NCBI RefSeq assembly: GCF_008274585.1
Contig: NZ_VTRT01000003.1
Coordinates: 248,001-312,000 of the forward strand
Direction of reading: 5' to 3'
Source of the DNA: Pedobacter sp. BS3
Lineage (GTDB): Bacteria > Bacteroidota > Bacteroidia > Sphingobacteriales > Sphingobacteriaceae
Length of the DNA stretch: 64,000 nt
Positions 17,026 through 25,922 of the stretch are shown one piece after another. The translations under genes were made by a program, and so were the position numbers. The notes under the pieces were generated by a model. That model saw only the letters and a program-made list of their open reading frames with translations, had not been told where the DNA came from and ran no database searches. How positions within the stretch are numbered: the first letter of the stretch is position 1; each line of letters begins with the position of its first letter.

Positions 17026-17037
17026 ATGAAATTAAAT

Positions 17038-18963
17038 TTAAACTGTTATTTCTTTAATTAATTGATTTTTAAACTCTTCCGCTGTAAAGCTTCCCATATC
17101 TCCTGCTCCATGCCGGCGTACAGAAACCTTATTTTCATTCATTTCCTTCTCGCCGATGATTAGCATGTACGGGATTTTCTTCACTTCTGCATCACGTATC
17201 TTCCTGCCAATCTTCTCGTCTCTTAAATCAATCAAGCCGCGAATATCGGAATTATTAAGAGATTCTAAAACTTTTTTTGCATAATCTTCGAATTTTTCGG
17301 AGATGGGCAAAACGATAAATTGCTCAGGGCTAAGCCACAACGGGAAGTTTCCGGCGCAATGCTCAATAAGCACGGCAACAAAGCGTTCCAGCGAGCCAAA
17401 AGGCGCCCGGTGTATCATTACCGGCCGGTGTTTGGTATTATCGCTGCCGGTATATTCCAGCTCAAAACGTTCGGGTAAATTGTAGTCTACCTGTATGGTT
17501 CCCAGCTGCCATTTCCGGCCAAGCGCATCCTTAACCATAAAATCGAGCTTCGGCCCGTAAAAAGCGGCTTCGCCCAACTCTACAACGGTGTTCAGGCCTT
17601 TTTCTTCGGCTGCCTCAATAATAGCGGCTTCGGCCAGCCTCCAGTTTTCATCGCTGCCAATGTACTTTGACTTATTATCGGGATCACGAAGCGAAACCTG
17701 GGCGGTGTACTCGTCAAAGCCAAGCGCATTGAATACGTACAATACCAGGTCTATTACTTTCTTAAATTCGTCTTTTACCTGATCCGGACGGCAAAATAAA
17801 TGGGCATCGTCCTGCGTAAATCCGCGAACGCGGGTCAATCCGTGTAACTCCCCGCTTTGCTCATACCGGTAAACGGTTCCAAACTCGGCGTAACGCACCG
17901 GCAAATCTTTGTACGAGCGTGGCTTGGATTTATAAATTTCGCAATGATGCGGGCAATTCATCGGCTTTAACAGGAACTCCTCTCCTTCCTGCGGTGTTTT
18001 GATGGGCTGGAAAGAATCGGCGCCATATTTCTCATAATGGCCGGATGTGATGTATAAGTTTTTATGCCCGATATGCGGGGTAACTACCTGCTCATATCCT
18101 GCCTTTGCCTGTGCATTTTGTAGAAAACGGGTGAGCTTTTCGCGTAAAGCGGTTCCCTTGGGTAACCATAAGGGAAGCCCCATACCTACTTTCTCTGAAA
18201 AAGTAAACAGCTCTAACTCTTTACCCAGCTTGCGATGATCGCGTTTTTTAGCTTCCTCGATCATCTGCAGATATTCGGTCAGCTCGCTTTGCTTGGGGAA
18301 GGTAACACCATAAATGCGGGTAAGCTGTTTGCGGGTTTCATCGCCACGCCAGTAAGCGCCAGCCACATTGGTAAGCTTTACGGCTTTTATAAAACCGGTA
18401 TTGGGGATGTGCGGCCCACGACACAGATCGGTAAAATTACCTTGTGTATAGAAGGTGATGGTTCCGTCGGGCAGATCCTTGATCAGATCCAGCTTGTATT
18501 CATCGCCTTTTTCGGTAAAATAAGCTACTGCTTCGGCTTTGCTTACCGGCTTACGAACGTATTCTGACTTGTTCTTAGCCAGCTCAAGCATCTTATCTTC
18601 GATCTTTTTGAAATCATCTGAAGAGAATTCCTGATCGCCAAAATCCACATCATAATAAAAGCCGGTTTCTATGGCCGGCCCTATTCCGAATTTTATTCCC
18701 GGATAGAGCGCTTCTAATGCTTCGGCCAGTAAGTGAGCAGACGAATGCCAGAAGGTTGATTTTCCGGCGGTATCATTCCACGTAAGCAGCTTTAAGGTAG
18801 CATCGGTTTCTATCGGACGGCTGGCATCCCATACCTGTCCGTTAACTTCGGCGCCCAGTACATTGCGGGCTAAACCTTCTGAAATGGATTGAGCAACCTG
18901 GTATGAAGTTGTTCCTTTTTCGTATTGCCTGACCGAGCCGTCAGGAAGCGTAATGTTAATCAT
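17038..18963 (-). CDS. thrS: Threonyl-tRNA synthetase
   Basis: Charges tRNA-Thr and edits mischarged serine. The 641 residues give the TGS domain ([16 protein letters not shown]), the editing domain with [11 protein letters not shown] and the [10 protein letters not shown] motif, and the class II catalytic core: [34 protein letters not shown], and [19 protein letters not shown]. The anticodon-binding domain follows, ending [16 protein letters not shown]. Full length. First gene of the thrS-infC-rpmI-rplT operon; a TATTTTTG -7-like box lies 30 bases upstream. Confidence 0.97.
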   Translation of the reverse strand: MINITLPDGSVRQYEKGTTSYQVAQSISEGLARNVLGAEVNGQVWDASRPIETDATLKLLTWNDTAGKSTFWHSSAHLLAEALEALYPGIKFGIGPAIETGFYYDVDFGDQEFSSDDFKKIEDKMLELAKNKSEYVRKPVSKAEAVAYFTEKGDEYKLDLIKDLPDGTITFYTQGNFTDLCRGPHIPNTGFIKAVKLTNVAGAYWRGDETRKQLTRIYGVTFPKQSELTEYLQMIEEAKKRDHRKLGKELELFTFSEKVGMGLPLWLPKGTALREKLTRFLQNAQAKAGYEQVVTPHIGHKNLYITSGHYEKYGADSFQPIKTPQEGEEFLLKPMNCPHHCEIYKSKPRSYKDLPVRYAEFGTVYRYEQSGELHGLTRVRGFTQDDAHLFCRPDQVKDEFKKVIDLVLYVFNALGFDEYTAQVSLRDPDNKSKYIGSDENWRLAEAAIIEAAEEKGLNTVVELGEAAFYGPKLDFMVKDALGRKWQLGTIQVDYNLPERFELEYTGSDNTKHRPVMIHRAPFGSLERFVAVLIEHCAGNFPLWLSPEQFIVLPISEKFEDYAKKVLESLNNSDIRGLIDLRDEKIGRKIRDAEVKKIPYMLIIGEKEMNENKVSVRRHGAGDMGSFTAEEFKNQLIKEITV

Positions 18964-18992
18964 CTACAACTATGATTTTAATATTTAAGCTG

Positions 18993-19000
18993 CAAAAATA
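18993..19000 (-). promoter_or_regulatory. Possible -7 box for the thrS operon
   Basis: TATTTTTG on the minus strand fits TAnnTTTG and would give a leader of about 20-25 nt. No good -33 TTG lies at the usual distance, so support is limited. Confidence 0.35.
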
Positions 19001-19142
19001 GATTTTTTACGGCTTGGTTAAGCTAAAAAATTACTTACTTTTTTTAACAACCTTTTTTACTTCTGCCCGTTTATATAGTCAGATTGAAAAAATGAGGTAA
19101 CAATTCTACCGGTTGCCTGATTTAGTGTAAAAGGATATAGTC

Positions 19143-19229
19143 ATGAGAACAAACTTGTTAACCCGGATTGCTTTTTCAATTATTGTTTATGCATTATTGG
19201 TAACAGCTATTATGATGTATATGCTGTAA
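19143..19229 (+). CDS. Candidate 28-residue membrane microprotein
   Basis: ATG to TAA encodes MRTNLLTRIAF followed by a hydrophobic helix (SIIVYALLVTAIMMYML). The basic N-terminus with one transmembrane span fits a single-pass inner-membrane peptide. An AAAAGGA stretch lies about 10 bases before the ATG. It sits in a 358-base gap between divergent-side genes with no other feature, and a second short frame follows. No family recognised; expression is unproven. Confidence 0.4.
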   Translation: MRTNLLTRIAFSIIVYALLVTAIMMYML

Positions 19230-19250
19230 CATAATTAAAAACACTACCCT

Positions 19251-19307
19251 ATGAGCGTTCTAAAAAAGAAAGCAGATAAACCTGATAAAAGCCTGAACAG
19301 TTCCTGA
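19251..19307 (+). CDS. Candidate 18-residue basic peptide
   Basis: ATG to TGA encodes MSVLKKKADKPDKSLNSS, hydrophilic and Lys-rich, 21 bases after the membrane microprotein frame. It could be the second gene of a tiny unit, or chance. It runs towards the LutA-like gene on the opposite strand. Confidence 0.25.
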   Translation: MSVLKKKADKPDKSLNSS

Positions 19308-19321
19308 CCGGTAGCGGCGGA

Positions 19322-20050
19322 TTATACATTTCCCCAGCCGGATGTGAGCACATCGGCAATGTGCATGGTTTTTAGAGGCAGGTTATTTTTATCGATATAG
19401 GCTTGCAGGTGCAACAAGCACGAGGCATCTGTAGAAATGATGTATTCTGCGTCCATAGCCAGTGCATTGTCTGTTTTTTGCTGTGCCATAGCGCTTGAAA
19501 TGGCTTCAAATTTTACAGCGAAGGTTCCGCCAAAACCGCAGCAGGTATCGGTATCTTTCATTTCAACCAAGTCCAGACCATGTACTTTAGACAGCAATTG
19601 ACGGGGCTCATCCTTTATTTTACATTCCCGCAAGCCGGAGCATGAATCGTGATAAACTGCACGGCCTTCCAGTTCTGCGCCGAAATAGTCTTTCTTAGCG
19701 ATATTGACCAGGAAATCAGACAATTCATGAATATGATTCTGCACATTGCGGCATTTGTTGTGCACTACCGTATTGGTAAACAGATCGCTGTAATAGTTTT
19801 TAACCATGCCCGTGCACGATGCGGATGGTGATACAATGTAACTTTCTTCGGAAAAATCGTTTAAGAATTTACTCCCTACTTTTTTAGCTTCATCCCAGAA
19901 TCCCGCGTTAAAGGCAGGTTGTCCGCAGCATGTTTGTTGCGGGTTATACGATACCTTGCAACCGGCTTTTTCTAATAACCTGATGGTATTAAATGCGGTC
20001 TGAACAAATAGCTGATCAATAAAACAGGGAATAAAAACTTCTACTTTCAT
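19322..20050 (-). CDS. lutA: LutA/YkgE-like iron-sulfur oxidoreductase subunit (two CCG domains)
   Basis: A 242-residue cytoplasmic protein related to LutA, which works with LutB and LutC in lactate oxidation. It has two cysteine-rich CCG domains: FIPCFIDQLF with TCCGQPAFNAGFWDEA, and HDSCSGLRECKIKDEPR with DTCCGFGGTFAVKFEAIS. The ATG at 20050 (MKVEVFIPCF) is chosen because the family starts there. No lutB or lutC gene adjoins, so the partners are elsewhere or the role differs. Confidence 0.85.
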   Translation of the reverse strand: MKVEVFIPCFIDQLFVQTAFNTIRLLEKAGCKVSYNPQQTCCGQPAFNAGFWDEAKKVGSKFLNDFSEESYIVSPSASCTGMVKNYYSDLFTNTVVHNKCRNVQNHIHELSDFLVNIAKKDYFGAELEGRAVYHDSCSGLRECKIKDEPRQLLSKVHGLDLVEMKDTDTCCGFGGTFAVKFEAISSAMAQQKTDNALAMDAEYIISTDASCLLHLQAYIDKNNLPLKTMHIADVLTSGWGNV

Positions 20051-20099
20051 GCTTGCGGCTTGAATAATAACGCCCAAAATTCAGAAAAAATATCGGTTC

Positions 20100-21407
20100 T
20101 TACGCAGCCGGGATAGCATTATATGACTTTTTTACTTTCAGAACAGTAGCCAGGATCAGCAAACCAACAATGAAAAATACCGCCAGGGATAACGCCGAAT
20201 TACGGATATTGTTGGTCAGCTCTTCAATAAATCCAAAACTGAACAAACCGATTACAATGGCTACCTTTTCGGTAACATCGTAAAAGCTGAAGAAGGATGT
20301 GGTATCCGGTGTGTTTTCTGGCAGGAACTTGGAATAGGTTGAGCGTGAAAGCGATTGAATACCACCCATAACCAGACCCACCACAACAGCCAGGCCATAA
20401 AACTGATACTCATTTTGCAGGTAGTAGGCAACTACACAGACACCTATCCATATACACACTACGCCGATCAGCACAGCGATATTGCCGATCTTTTTTGCGA
20501 AAACAGACATGATATACGCTCCCGGAATAGCCACCAGCTGAATAACCAATATAGTTGCTATTAATTTGGATGTACCGAGGTGCAGTACCTTCTCACCGAA
20601 GTTGGCGGCCACCAGCATAACGGTTTGTACGCCCATAGAATAAAAGAAAAAGGCCAATAAAAACCGTTTCAATACAGGCATCAGCTTTAGCTGGTGCCAT
20701 ACTTTGCCCAGTTCCTGGAAGCTGTTTCTTACCAGGCTTTTATTCAGCTTTGACTGGTTGCGGTTTCCTTCGGGAAGCTTACTGAAAGGAATTTGAGAAA
20801 AAGCTATCCACCATACGCCTACCAGCAGGAAAGATAGCCTTGCCGGGAAGGATTTATCGGCAAACCAGCTATCATTCAGCACGAAAACAAAACAGATGAT
20901 CTGCAACAAAACACTGCCGATATAACCGTATGCGAAACCCTGGGCGCTTACGCGATCCTGTTCATCGGTAGTGGCAATTTCGGGCAGGTATGAATTGTTA
21001 AACAATACTCCGCCGATATAGCCCATGGCCGCAATGGCCGAACAGATCACGCCAAGCTCCAGCGTACTGAGCTTAAAAAAGAACAGGCCGCAACAGGCTA
21101 AACCACCCATGTAGGTAAAGAATTTCATGAATGATTTTTTATTGCCATGATAATCTGCCACCGATGATAAAACAGGCAGCAGAATAGCCATGATAAGATA
21201 AGCCACCGCCAACGAATAATTTGCCAGGGCCGTATTGATAAACTCCATTCCAAAGAAGCTGACACGGTCGCCGTGCTCTTTGGTAGTTGTAATAATGGTA
21301 TAATATGCCGGGAATATGGTTGAGGTAATAACCAGGTTATAGGCTGAGTTAGCCCAGTCAAACATGGCCCAGGCACGAATAACGCCTTTATTGTTTTTTT
21401 GTTTCAT
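20100..21407 (-). CDS. MFS transporter, Atg22/UMF1 family
   Basis: A 435-residue inner-membrane protein with about 12 hydrophobic segments. The opening VIRAWAMFDWANSAYNLVITSTIFPAYY is characteristic of the Atg22-like UMF1 branch of the major facilitator superfamily. GGIQSLSRSTYSKFLPENTPDTTSFFSFYDVTEKVAIVIGLFSFGF near residue 345 is the second signature. The substrate is unknown for bacterial members. It lies 49 bases upstream of the LutA-like gene, same strand, and may be cotranscribed. Confidence 0.88.
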   Translation of the reverse strand: MKQKNNKGVIRAWAMFDWANSAYNLVITSTIFPAYYTIITTTKEHGDRVSFFGMEFINTALANYSLAVAYLIMAILLPVLSSVADYHGNKKSFMKFFTYMGGLACCGLFFFKLSTLELGVICSAIAAMGYIGGVLFNNSYLPEIATTDEQDRVSAQGFAYGYIGSVLLQIICFVFVLNDSWFADKSFPARLSFLLVGVWWIAFSQIPFSKLPEGNRNQSKLNKSLVRNSFQELGKVWHQLKLMPVLKRFLLAFFFYSMGVQTVMLVAANFGEKVLHLGTSKLIATILVIQLVAIPGAYIMSVFAKKIGNIAVLIGVVCIWIGVCVVAYYLQNEYQFYGLAVVVGLVMGGIQSLSRSTYSKFLPENTPDTTSFFSFYDVTEKVAIVIGLFSFGFIEELTNNIRNSALSLAVFFIVGLLILATVLKVKKSYNAIPAA

Positions 21408-21551
21408 GGCAGGCTAAAAGTATGTAAAAAACCGGAATTGCAACTAATCCGGAAGCAATGCAATTTTAGATGGTAAGCTTTCATGCGCCTCAGCAAAGCG
21501 AAGTTATAAAACGTTGCAGACAGGCGTAGCCATTTCAATACCCAATACGCA

Positions 21552-22970
21552 CTACTCAATACCAGCTTGCTCAAAAAACGCGTCACCAAAGTTTACCAGA
21601 AACAGTTCTGTAGTAGCACGGGTAACGGCGGTGTACAGCCAGCGCAAAAACTCGGTATCTATCATATCCTCGGTCAAAAAGCCCTGGTCTACGAATACGG
21701 CATTCCACTGGCCGCCCTGGGCCTTATGACAGGTAACCGCGTACGCGAATTTAACCTGCAGGGCATTGTAATAGGGATTTGTTTTCAGTTCCAGCATACG
21801 CTGATGTTTATTACCGATATGCTCGTAATCCAGCATGACGGTTTCGTATAATCGCTTGCTGTCTTCGCCCGAAAGGCTTGGCGTATCACTATATAACGTA
21901 TCGATTAAGATTTTGCAGCTTAATGGCTCCTCATCTGGATAATCTACAAATTCAAGCACCACATCGGCAAACCTAAAGCCATACATTTCGTGGATATTGC
22001 GCACCCGCCGGATGCGGGCAATATCACCGTTAGCAATAAACGTATTGGCTTCCTCATTTTGTTTCCAGTAATAATTGTTTCGAACAATCATCACGTAATC
22101 GCCGCCGGTAAGCTCTTCCTCACGGTACAATATGCGGTTTCGTATCTGCTGGTTGTAGCTGTTGGCACCTTTATTCGAACGGCATATCAGCAGCGTATTT
22201 TCCATGCCGTATTTATCATAAGCGTACTGCAAGCCTTCCGCCAAACGCTCACCATTCATCCGGTAAATATCCCTGTAGGATTTTACCGTGAACCGGGGCA
22301 GGATTTGCTTCTCCTTACGTATCAGCTCCCTGATGCGTGTGGCATTATACAAAATGCCCGAGCTTTTCTGCTGACGCACCACATCCGTCAGCTCATAACT
22401 GAACAAGGTTAGCCCGAAGGTGCTGCTTAGCAATTCCTGGTCTAACGCCGGGCTGCGTTTGCTGCCTACCGGCGGTAGCTGTGCCGTATCGCCAACCAGC
22501 ATGAGCTTACAGTTTTTACCATTATACACGTAGCTTACCAGGTCATGAAGCAGGCCAAACCGGCTGAAATCCGCATGCTCATTGCTGATCATAGAAGCCT
22601 CATCCACAATAAACAGGGTATTTTCGGCCATATTGGGCGCCAGCATAAAAGCGGAAGCCGGGTCCATAGCCGATTTTTTACGGTATATTTTTTTGTGGAT
22701 AGTAAAAGCCTTCCGGCCCGAATAATTACTGATAACCTTTGCCGCCCGGCCTGTTGGCGCCAGAAGCACCGCTTTTAGCCGTAAAACGGGTAAAGTTTTT
22801 ACCAGGTTACTTATCAGTGTGGTTTTACCGGTTCCCGCGTATCCTTTCAGCAAAAAACAATCGTCGCCGTTATCAGCCTGTATAAACTGTTCAAAACGTA
22901 AAAAAACTTCTTCCTGCTGTTTGGTGGGTATATGATTAAATTGTTTATGAAGCAATGCGGCTACCTGCAT
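21552..22970 (-). CDS. RecD-like ATP-dependent DNA helicase (superfamily 1)
   Basis: A 472-residue helicase. Motifs in order: Walker A GYAGTGKTTLI (near residue 43), LLAPTGRAAKVIS (Ia), FIVDEASMIS (Walker B), LVGDTAQLPPVGSKRSPAL (III), and a UvrD-like C-terminus with AYAVTCHKAQGGQWNAVFVD and WLYTAVTRAT (V-VI). It is shorter than RecD2 and lacks its N-terminal region, matching the compact exonuclease V alpha-like proteins of Bacteroidota. It is divergent from the DUF3822 gene with 56 bases between starts. Confidence 0.88.
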   Translation of the reverse strand: MQVAALLHKQFNHIPTKQQEEVFLRFEQFIQADNGDDCFLLKGYAGTGKTTLISNLVKTLPVLRLKAVLLAPTGRAAKVISNYSGRKAFTIHKKIYRKKSAMDPASAFMLAPNMAENTLFIVDEASMISNEHADFSRFGLLHDLVSYVYNGKNCKLMLVGDTAQLPPVGSKRSPALDQELLSSTFGLTLFSYELTDVVRQQKSSGILYNATRIRELIRKEKQILPRFTVKSYRDIYRMNGERLAEGLQYAYDKYGMENTLLICRSNKGANSYNQQIRNRILYREEELTGGDYVMIVRNNYYWKQNEEANTFIANGDIARIRRVRNIHEMYGFRFADVVLEFVDYPDEEPLSCKILIDTLYSDTPSLSGEDSKRLYETVMLDYEHIGNKHQRMLELKTNPYYNALQVKFAYAVTCHKAQGGQWNAVFVDQGFLTEDMIDTEFLRWLYTAVTRATTELFLVNFGDAFFEQAGIE

Positions 22971-23012
22971 GGTGTAAAGTTGCGGAATACTGCCTATTAT
23001 CCAAAAAAATTT

Positions 23013-23020
23013 TAGCTTTG
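23013..23020 (+). promoter_or_regulatory. Possible -7 box immediately before the DUF3822 gene
   Basis: TAGCTTTG matches TAnnTTTG and ends six bases before the ATG, which would place the transcription start at or next to the start codon (leaderless). No -33 TTG is correctly spaced. Confidence 0.35.
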
Positions 23021-23026
23021 TTACGC

Positions 23027-23860
23027 ATGTTAGTAAGTAAAGAATTATATCTGGCCGAAGAGGATTTTAAATCGCAGCATTCTTCCAAGTGTGATTTGCT
23101 CATAAAGATTACCGGAACGCAATGTATCTATGCCATTATTGACCAGTTGCACGACCGTATTAAAATACTGGCAGAACACCGCATTCAGAATACTGACGAA
23201 CTTAAAGCCCTGCTGGATAGCGATGCTCTTTTTAATTACTATTACCGTAAGGTCAAAATTGCGCTGTACACTAAAAAGTTCACGTTTATACCGCACGAGG
23301 TTTACAATGTCAATAATCTGTCTGCTTACAGCAAATTTATACAGGCTAAACCCGAAACCGTTTCCGTTATCCCGGTAAAACAGGCCGCTATTCGTAACGT
23401 CACTGATTTAAGTCACCCGTTCAGGGAACTTTTACAGGAAAAATTTCCGCAGGCACGCTTCTACAGCCAGGTAGAAACACTGATTGAGCCCGCCATTAAA
23501 CATCTCCAGAAAGAGGACGGCACGTATCTGCACCTCCATATCAACCAGCATAACCTGGAATTGCTGGCCACCCGCAATAAACAGGTGTTATTGTATAATG
23601 TATATCCGGCCGCTACGCCTGATGAATTCAATTATTTTCTACTACTGGCCATTCAGCAGCTTAATCTTTCTGAAACCGACACCGAGGTAACGCTCAGCGG
23701 TCAGGTTGATGAGCAGGATGAATGGTATAGCCGTGTGCAAAAGTATTTTCACCATATCCGCTTCGCGGGATGGAATGAAATGATACATATCCCCGAACTG
23801 TTTAACGAAATACCTGCTCATCGTTACTTTACCTTAGCCGGACTGAACGAATGCGAATAA
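23027..23860 (+). CDS. DUF3822 family protein
   Basis: A 277-residue cytoplasmic protein from the ATG at 23027; the longer frame to 22955 overlaps the helicase start and lacks family resemblance. It begins MLVSKELYLAEEDFKSQHSSK and contains FTFIPHEVYNVNNLSAYSKF, HLHINQHNLELLATRNKQVLLYN and FNYFLLLAIQQL, which fit DUF3822, an actin-like fold family of unknown role in Bacteroidota. Its end overlaps rsmD by 10 bases, a conserved pairing, so translational coupling is likely. Confidence 0.8.
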   Translation: MLVSKELYLAEEDFKSQHSSKCDLLIKITGTQCIYAIIDQLHDRIKILAEHRIQNTDELKALLDSDALFNYYYRKVKIALYTKKFTFIPHEVYNVNNLSAYSKFIQAKPETVSVIPVKQAAIRNVTDLSHPFRELLQEKFPQARFYSQVETLIEPAIKHLQKEDGTYLHLHINQHNLELLATRNKQVLLYNVYPAATPDEFNYFLLLAIQQLNLSETDTEVTLSGQVDEQDEWYSRVQKYFHHIRFAGWNEMIHIPELFNEIPAHRYFTLAGLNECE

Positions 23861-24384
23861 TCGGCGGTCGGTTAAAAGGATTGCGCTTAAATCCGCCGGC
23901 CAATCTGCCGGTAAGGCCAACCACCGACATGGCTAAGGAAGCCTTGTTTAACATCCTGAATAACCTGGTTGATTTTGACGGTCTTACCGTGCTGGATTTG
24001 TGCAGCGGTACGGGCAGCATCGCACTGGAATTTGCATCGCGTGGAGCTGCAAAAATTACTGCCGTGGATTTAAGTTCTGCATGCGTACAGTACCTGAAAA
24101 ACACAGCCAAAAGCTATGAGCTAACCCAAGTAAAAACTATCAAAGGCGACATTTTCAAATATCTGGCTCATGAGACTGTGGCTTACGATTTAATTTTCGC
24201 CGACGCCCCTTACGACCATCCTAAGCTGCCTACTATTCCTCAACTGGTTTTTGACAATAACCTGCTCTCACCCGATGGATTGCTGATTGTGGAACACCCG
24301 TCTACCATTAAACTGGATTATTATCCGCAGTTTACGCAGCAACGTAAATACGGGTACTCTTCGTTTAGTTTTTTTGAAAATTAG
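23851..24384 (+). CDS. rsmD: 16S rRNA (guanine(966)-N(2))-methyltransferase
   Basis: Methylates G966 of 16S rRNA with S-adenosylmethionine. The 177 residues begin MRIIGGRLKGLRL and RPTTDMAKEALFNIL; VLDLCSGTGSIALEFASRGA is the cofactor-binding motif. The catalytic motif IV, normally DPPY, here reads FADAPYDHP, an Ala in place of the first Pro. The last part, LLIVEHPSTIKL, is typical. It overlaps the DUF3822 gene by 10 bases. Confidence 0.92.
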   Translation: MRIIGGRLKGLRLNPPANLPVRPTTDMAKEALFNILNNLVDFDGLTVLDLCSGTGSIALEFASRGAAKITAVDLSSACVQYLKNTAKSYELTQVKTIKGDIFKYLAHETVAYDLIFADAPYDHPKLPTIPQLVFDNNLLSPDGLLIVEHPSTIKLDYYPQFTQQRKYGYSSFSFFEN

Positions 24385-24385
24385 A

Positions 24386-24523
24386 GTATTGCGTACAGCG
24401 TATTGAGTATTGCGACAATAGCTTGTGATTCATGGCTGATGGTCGAAAAGTTAGATAGAAAGTGAGCTAAACTCACTTCATCCCATATCTCAATACGCTA
24501 TACTCACTACACAATACCGACTC
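24386..24523. repeat. Intergenic CAATAC-type repeats
   Basis: The gap between convergent rsmD and the E2 gene carries GCGTATTGAGTATTGC near 24398 and its rough complement (CTCAATACGC ... CACAATACC) near 24489-24518. A similar run, CAATACCCAATACGCACTAC, is at 21537-21556. A folded transcript could help termination. No gene is seen. Confidence 0.4.
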
Positions 24524-25864
24524 CTAAATCTTCCTATCCACATCCCAGGCTTCCAGGTAATCGGCTATTTTACGTAAGAACATACCGCCCAGAGCGCCGT
24601 CAACAATACGATGGTCGTATGAAAGCGAGAGGAACATCATGTGGCGGATTCCAATTACATCGCCATATTGCGTTTCGATAACAGCAGGCTTTTTAATGAT
24701 GGAACCGATGGCCAGGATAGCTACCTGCGGCTGGTTAATAATGGGCGTACCCATGATATTGCCAAACGAACCGATATTGGTAATGGTAAATGTGCCGTCC
24801 TTCACTTCGTCCGGTTGCAGTTTATTGGCCCGGGCACGGTTAGCCAAATCATTTACCGCCTTGGTTAAACCTACCAGGTTAAACTGGTCGGCAGATTTGA
24901 TGACCGGAACAATTAAATTTCCGGACGGTAAGGCAGTAGCCATACCGATATTAATGCTCTTCTTCTTAATGATACGCGTTCCGTCGAGCGAAATATTTAC
25001 CATCGGAAAATCGCGGATGGCACGTGCCGCTGCTTCAATAAATATCGGCGTAAAGGTTATCTTCTCCCCTTCCCGTTTCTCAAACTCGCCTTTTATCCGT
25101 TCACGCCATTTTACAATATTCGTTACATCAGCTTCCACAAACGAGGTTACGTGCGGCGCTATTTGCTTGCTGGCTACCATGTGGTCGGCAATGAGCTTAC
25201 GCATACGGTCCATTTCTATAATCTCATCTGTACCGGAAACAGATGTGGCAGGCCTGTAACTATGGGGCTCAGGTTCCGGATGTGTTACCGGATTAGTATT
25301 TTCAGGCACAATAGCTGCACCAGACCGCTGTTTCTGTACAAAATCAAGAATATCCTGTTTGGTCACCCGGCCATCAATACCGGTTCCCGGAATTTGCTCA
25401 AGCTGCTCCGGGGATATGCCCTCTTCGGCAGCTATGCTTTTCACCAAAGGTGAATAAAAACGTGATGTATTTTTAAAACCGGCCTGTGCGGAGGGTTGAG
25501 AAGCACCCAACGATGGCAATTCTTCAGCAGGGCTTATTCCCGGAATAGCAGATAAGAGTTCTTCTGTTACGTTTTCTTCTGCAACTTCCTGCTCCGTAAT
25601 CGTCGTTTCCGGTTCCGCAACATCTTCGGTTTCTATTAAGGCTATAACATCACCCACCTGAGCTACCTGCTCTTCAGAAAATAACTGCTTTAGCAAGGTA
25701 CCACTTACCGGCGACGGAACATCGGAGTCTACCTTATCGGTAGCTATTTCAAGTATAGGTTCATCGGCTTCAATACGGTCGCCGGGTTGTTTTAACCATT
25801 TTACGATGGTAGCTTCGGCTACACTTTCGCCCATCCTGGGAAGTAATAATTCAAACTGAGCCAT
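24524..25864 (-). CDS. 2-oxo acid dehydrogenase E2 (dihydrolipoamide acyltransferase)
   Basis: A 446-residue core subunit that transfers acyl groups from lipoate to CoA. Domains: a lipoyl domain (residues 1-75; lipoylated Lys in EIATDKVDSDVPSP), a Glu/Ala-rich linker, an E3/E1-binding domain (SPLVKSIAAEEGISPEQLEQIPGTGIDGRVTKQDIL, about 140-180), and the catalytic domain ending SLSYDHRIVDGALGGMFL with the active-site His and Asp. The sequence leans toward branched-chain or generic 2-oxo acid complexes; the substrate cannot be fixed. E1 and E3 genes are not adjacent. A TATTTTTG -7-like box lies 23 bases upstream. Confidence 0.9.
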   Translation of the reverse strand: MAQFELLLPRMGESVAEATIVKWLKQPGDRIEADEPILEIATDKVDSDVPSPVSGTLLKQLFSEEQVAQVGDVIALIETEDVAEPETTITEQEVAEENVTEELLSAIPGISPAEELPSLGASQPSAQAGFKNTSRFYSPLVKSIAAEEGISPEQLEQIPGTGIDGRVTKQDILDFVQKQRSGAAIVPENTNPVTHPEPEPHSYRPATSVSGTDEIIEMDRMRKLIADHMVASKQIAPHVTSFVEADVTNIVKWRERIKGEFEKREGEKITFTPIFIEAAARAIRDFPMVNISLDGTRIIKKKSINIGMATALPSGNLIVPVIKSADQFNLVGLTKAVNDLANRARANKLQPDEVKDGTFTITNIGSFGNIMGTPIINQPQVAILAIGSIIKKPAVIETQYGDVIGIRHMMFLSLSYDHRIVDGALGGMFLRKIADYLEAWDVDRKI

Positions 25865-25922
25865 CTGTTTTTATTAGCCTTTACCGCAAAAATAAACCTT
25901 TTAACGAATTTTGCCCGGCTTA

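Noticed and set aside
18964-19140. tRNA or T-box leader before thrS
   Set aside because: No cloverleaf or T-box sequence is visible; only a -7-like box.
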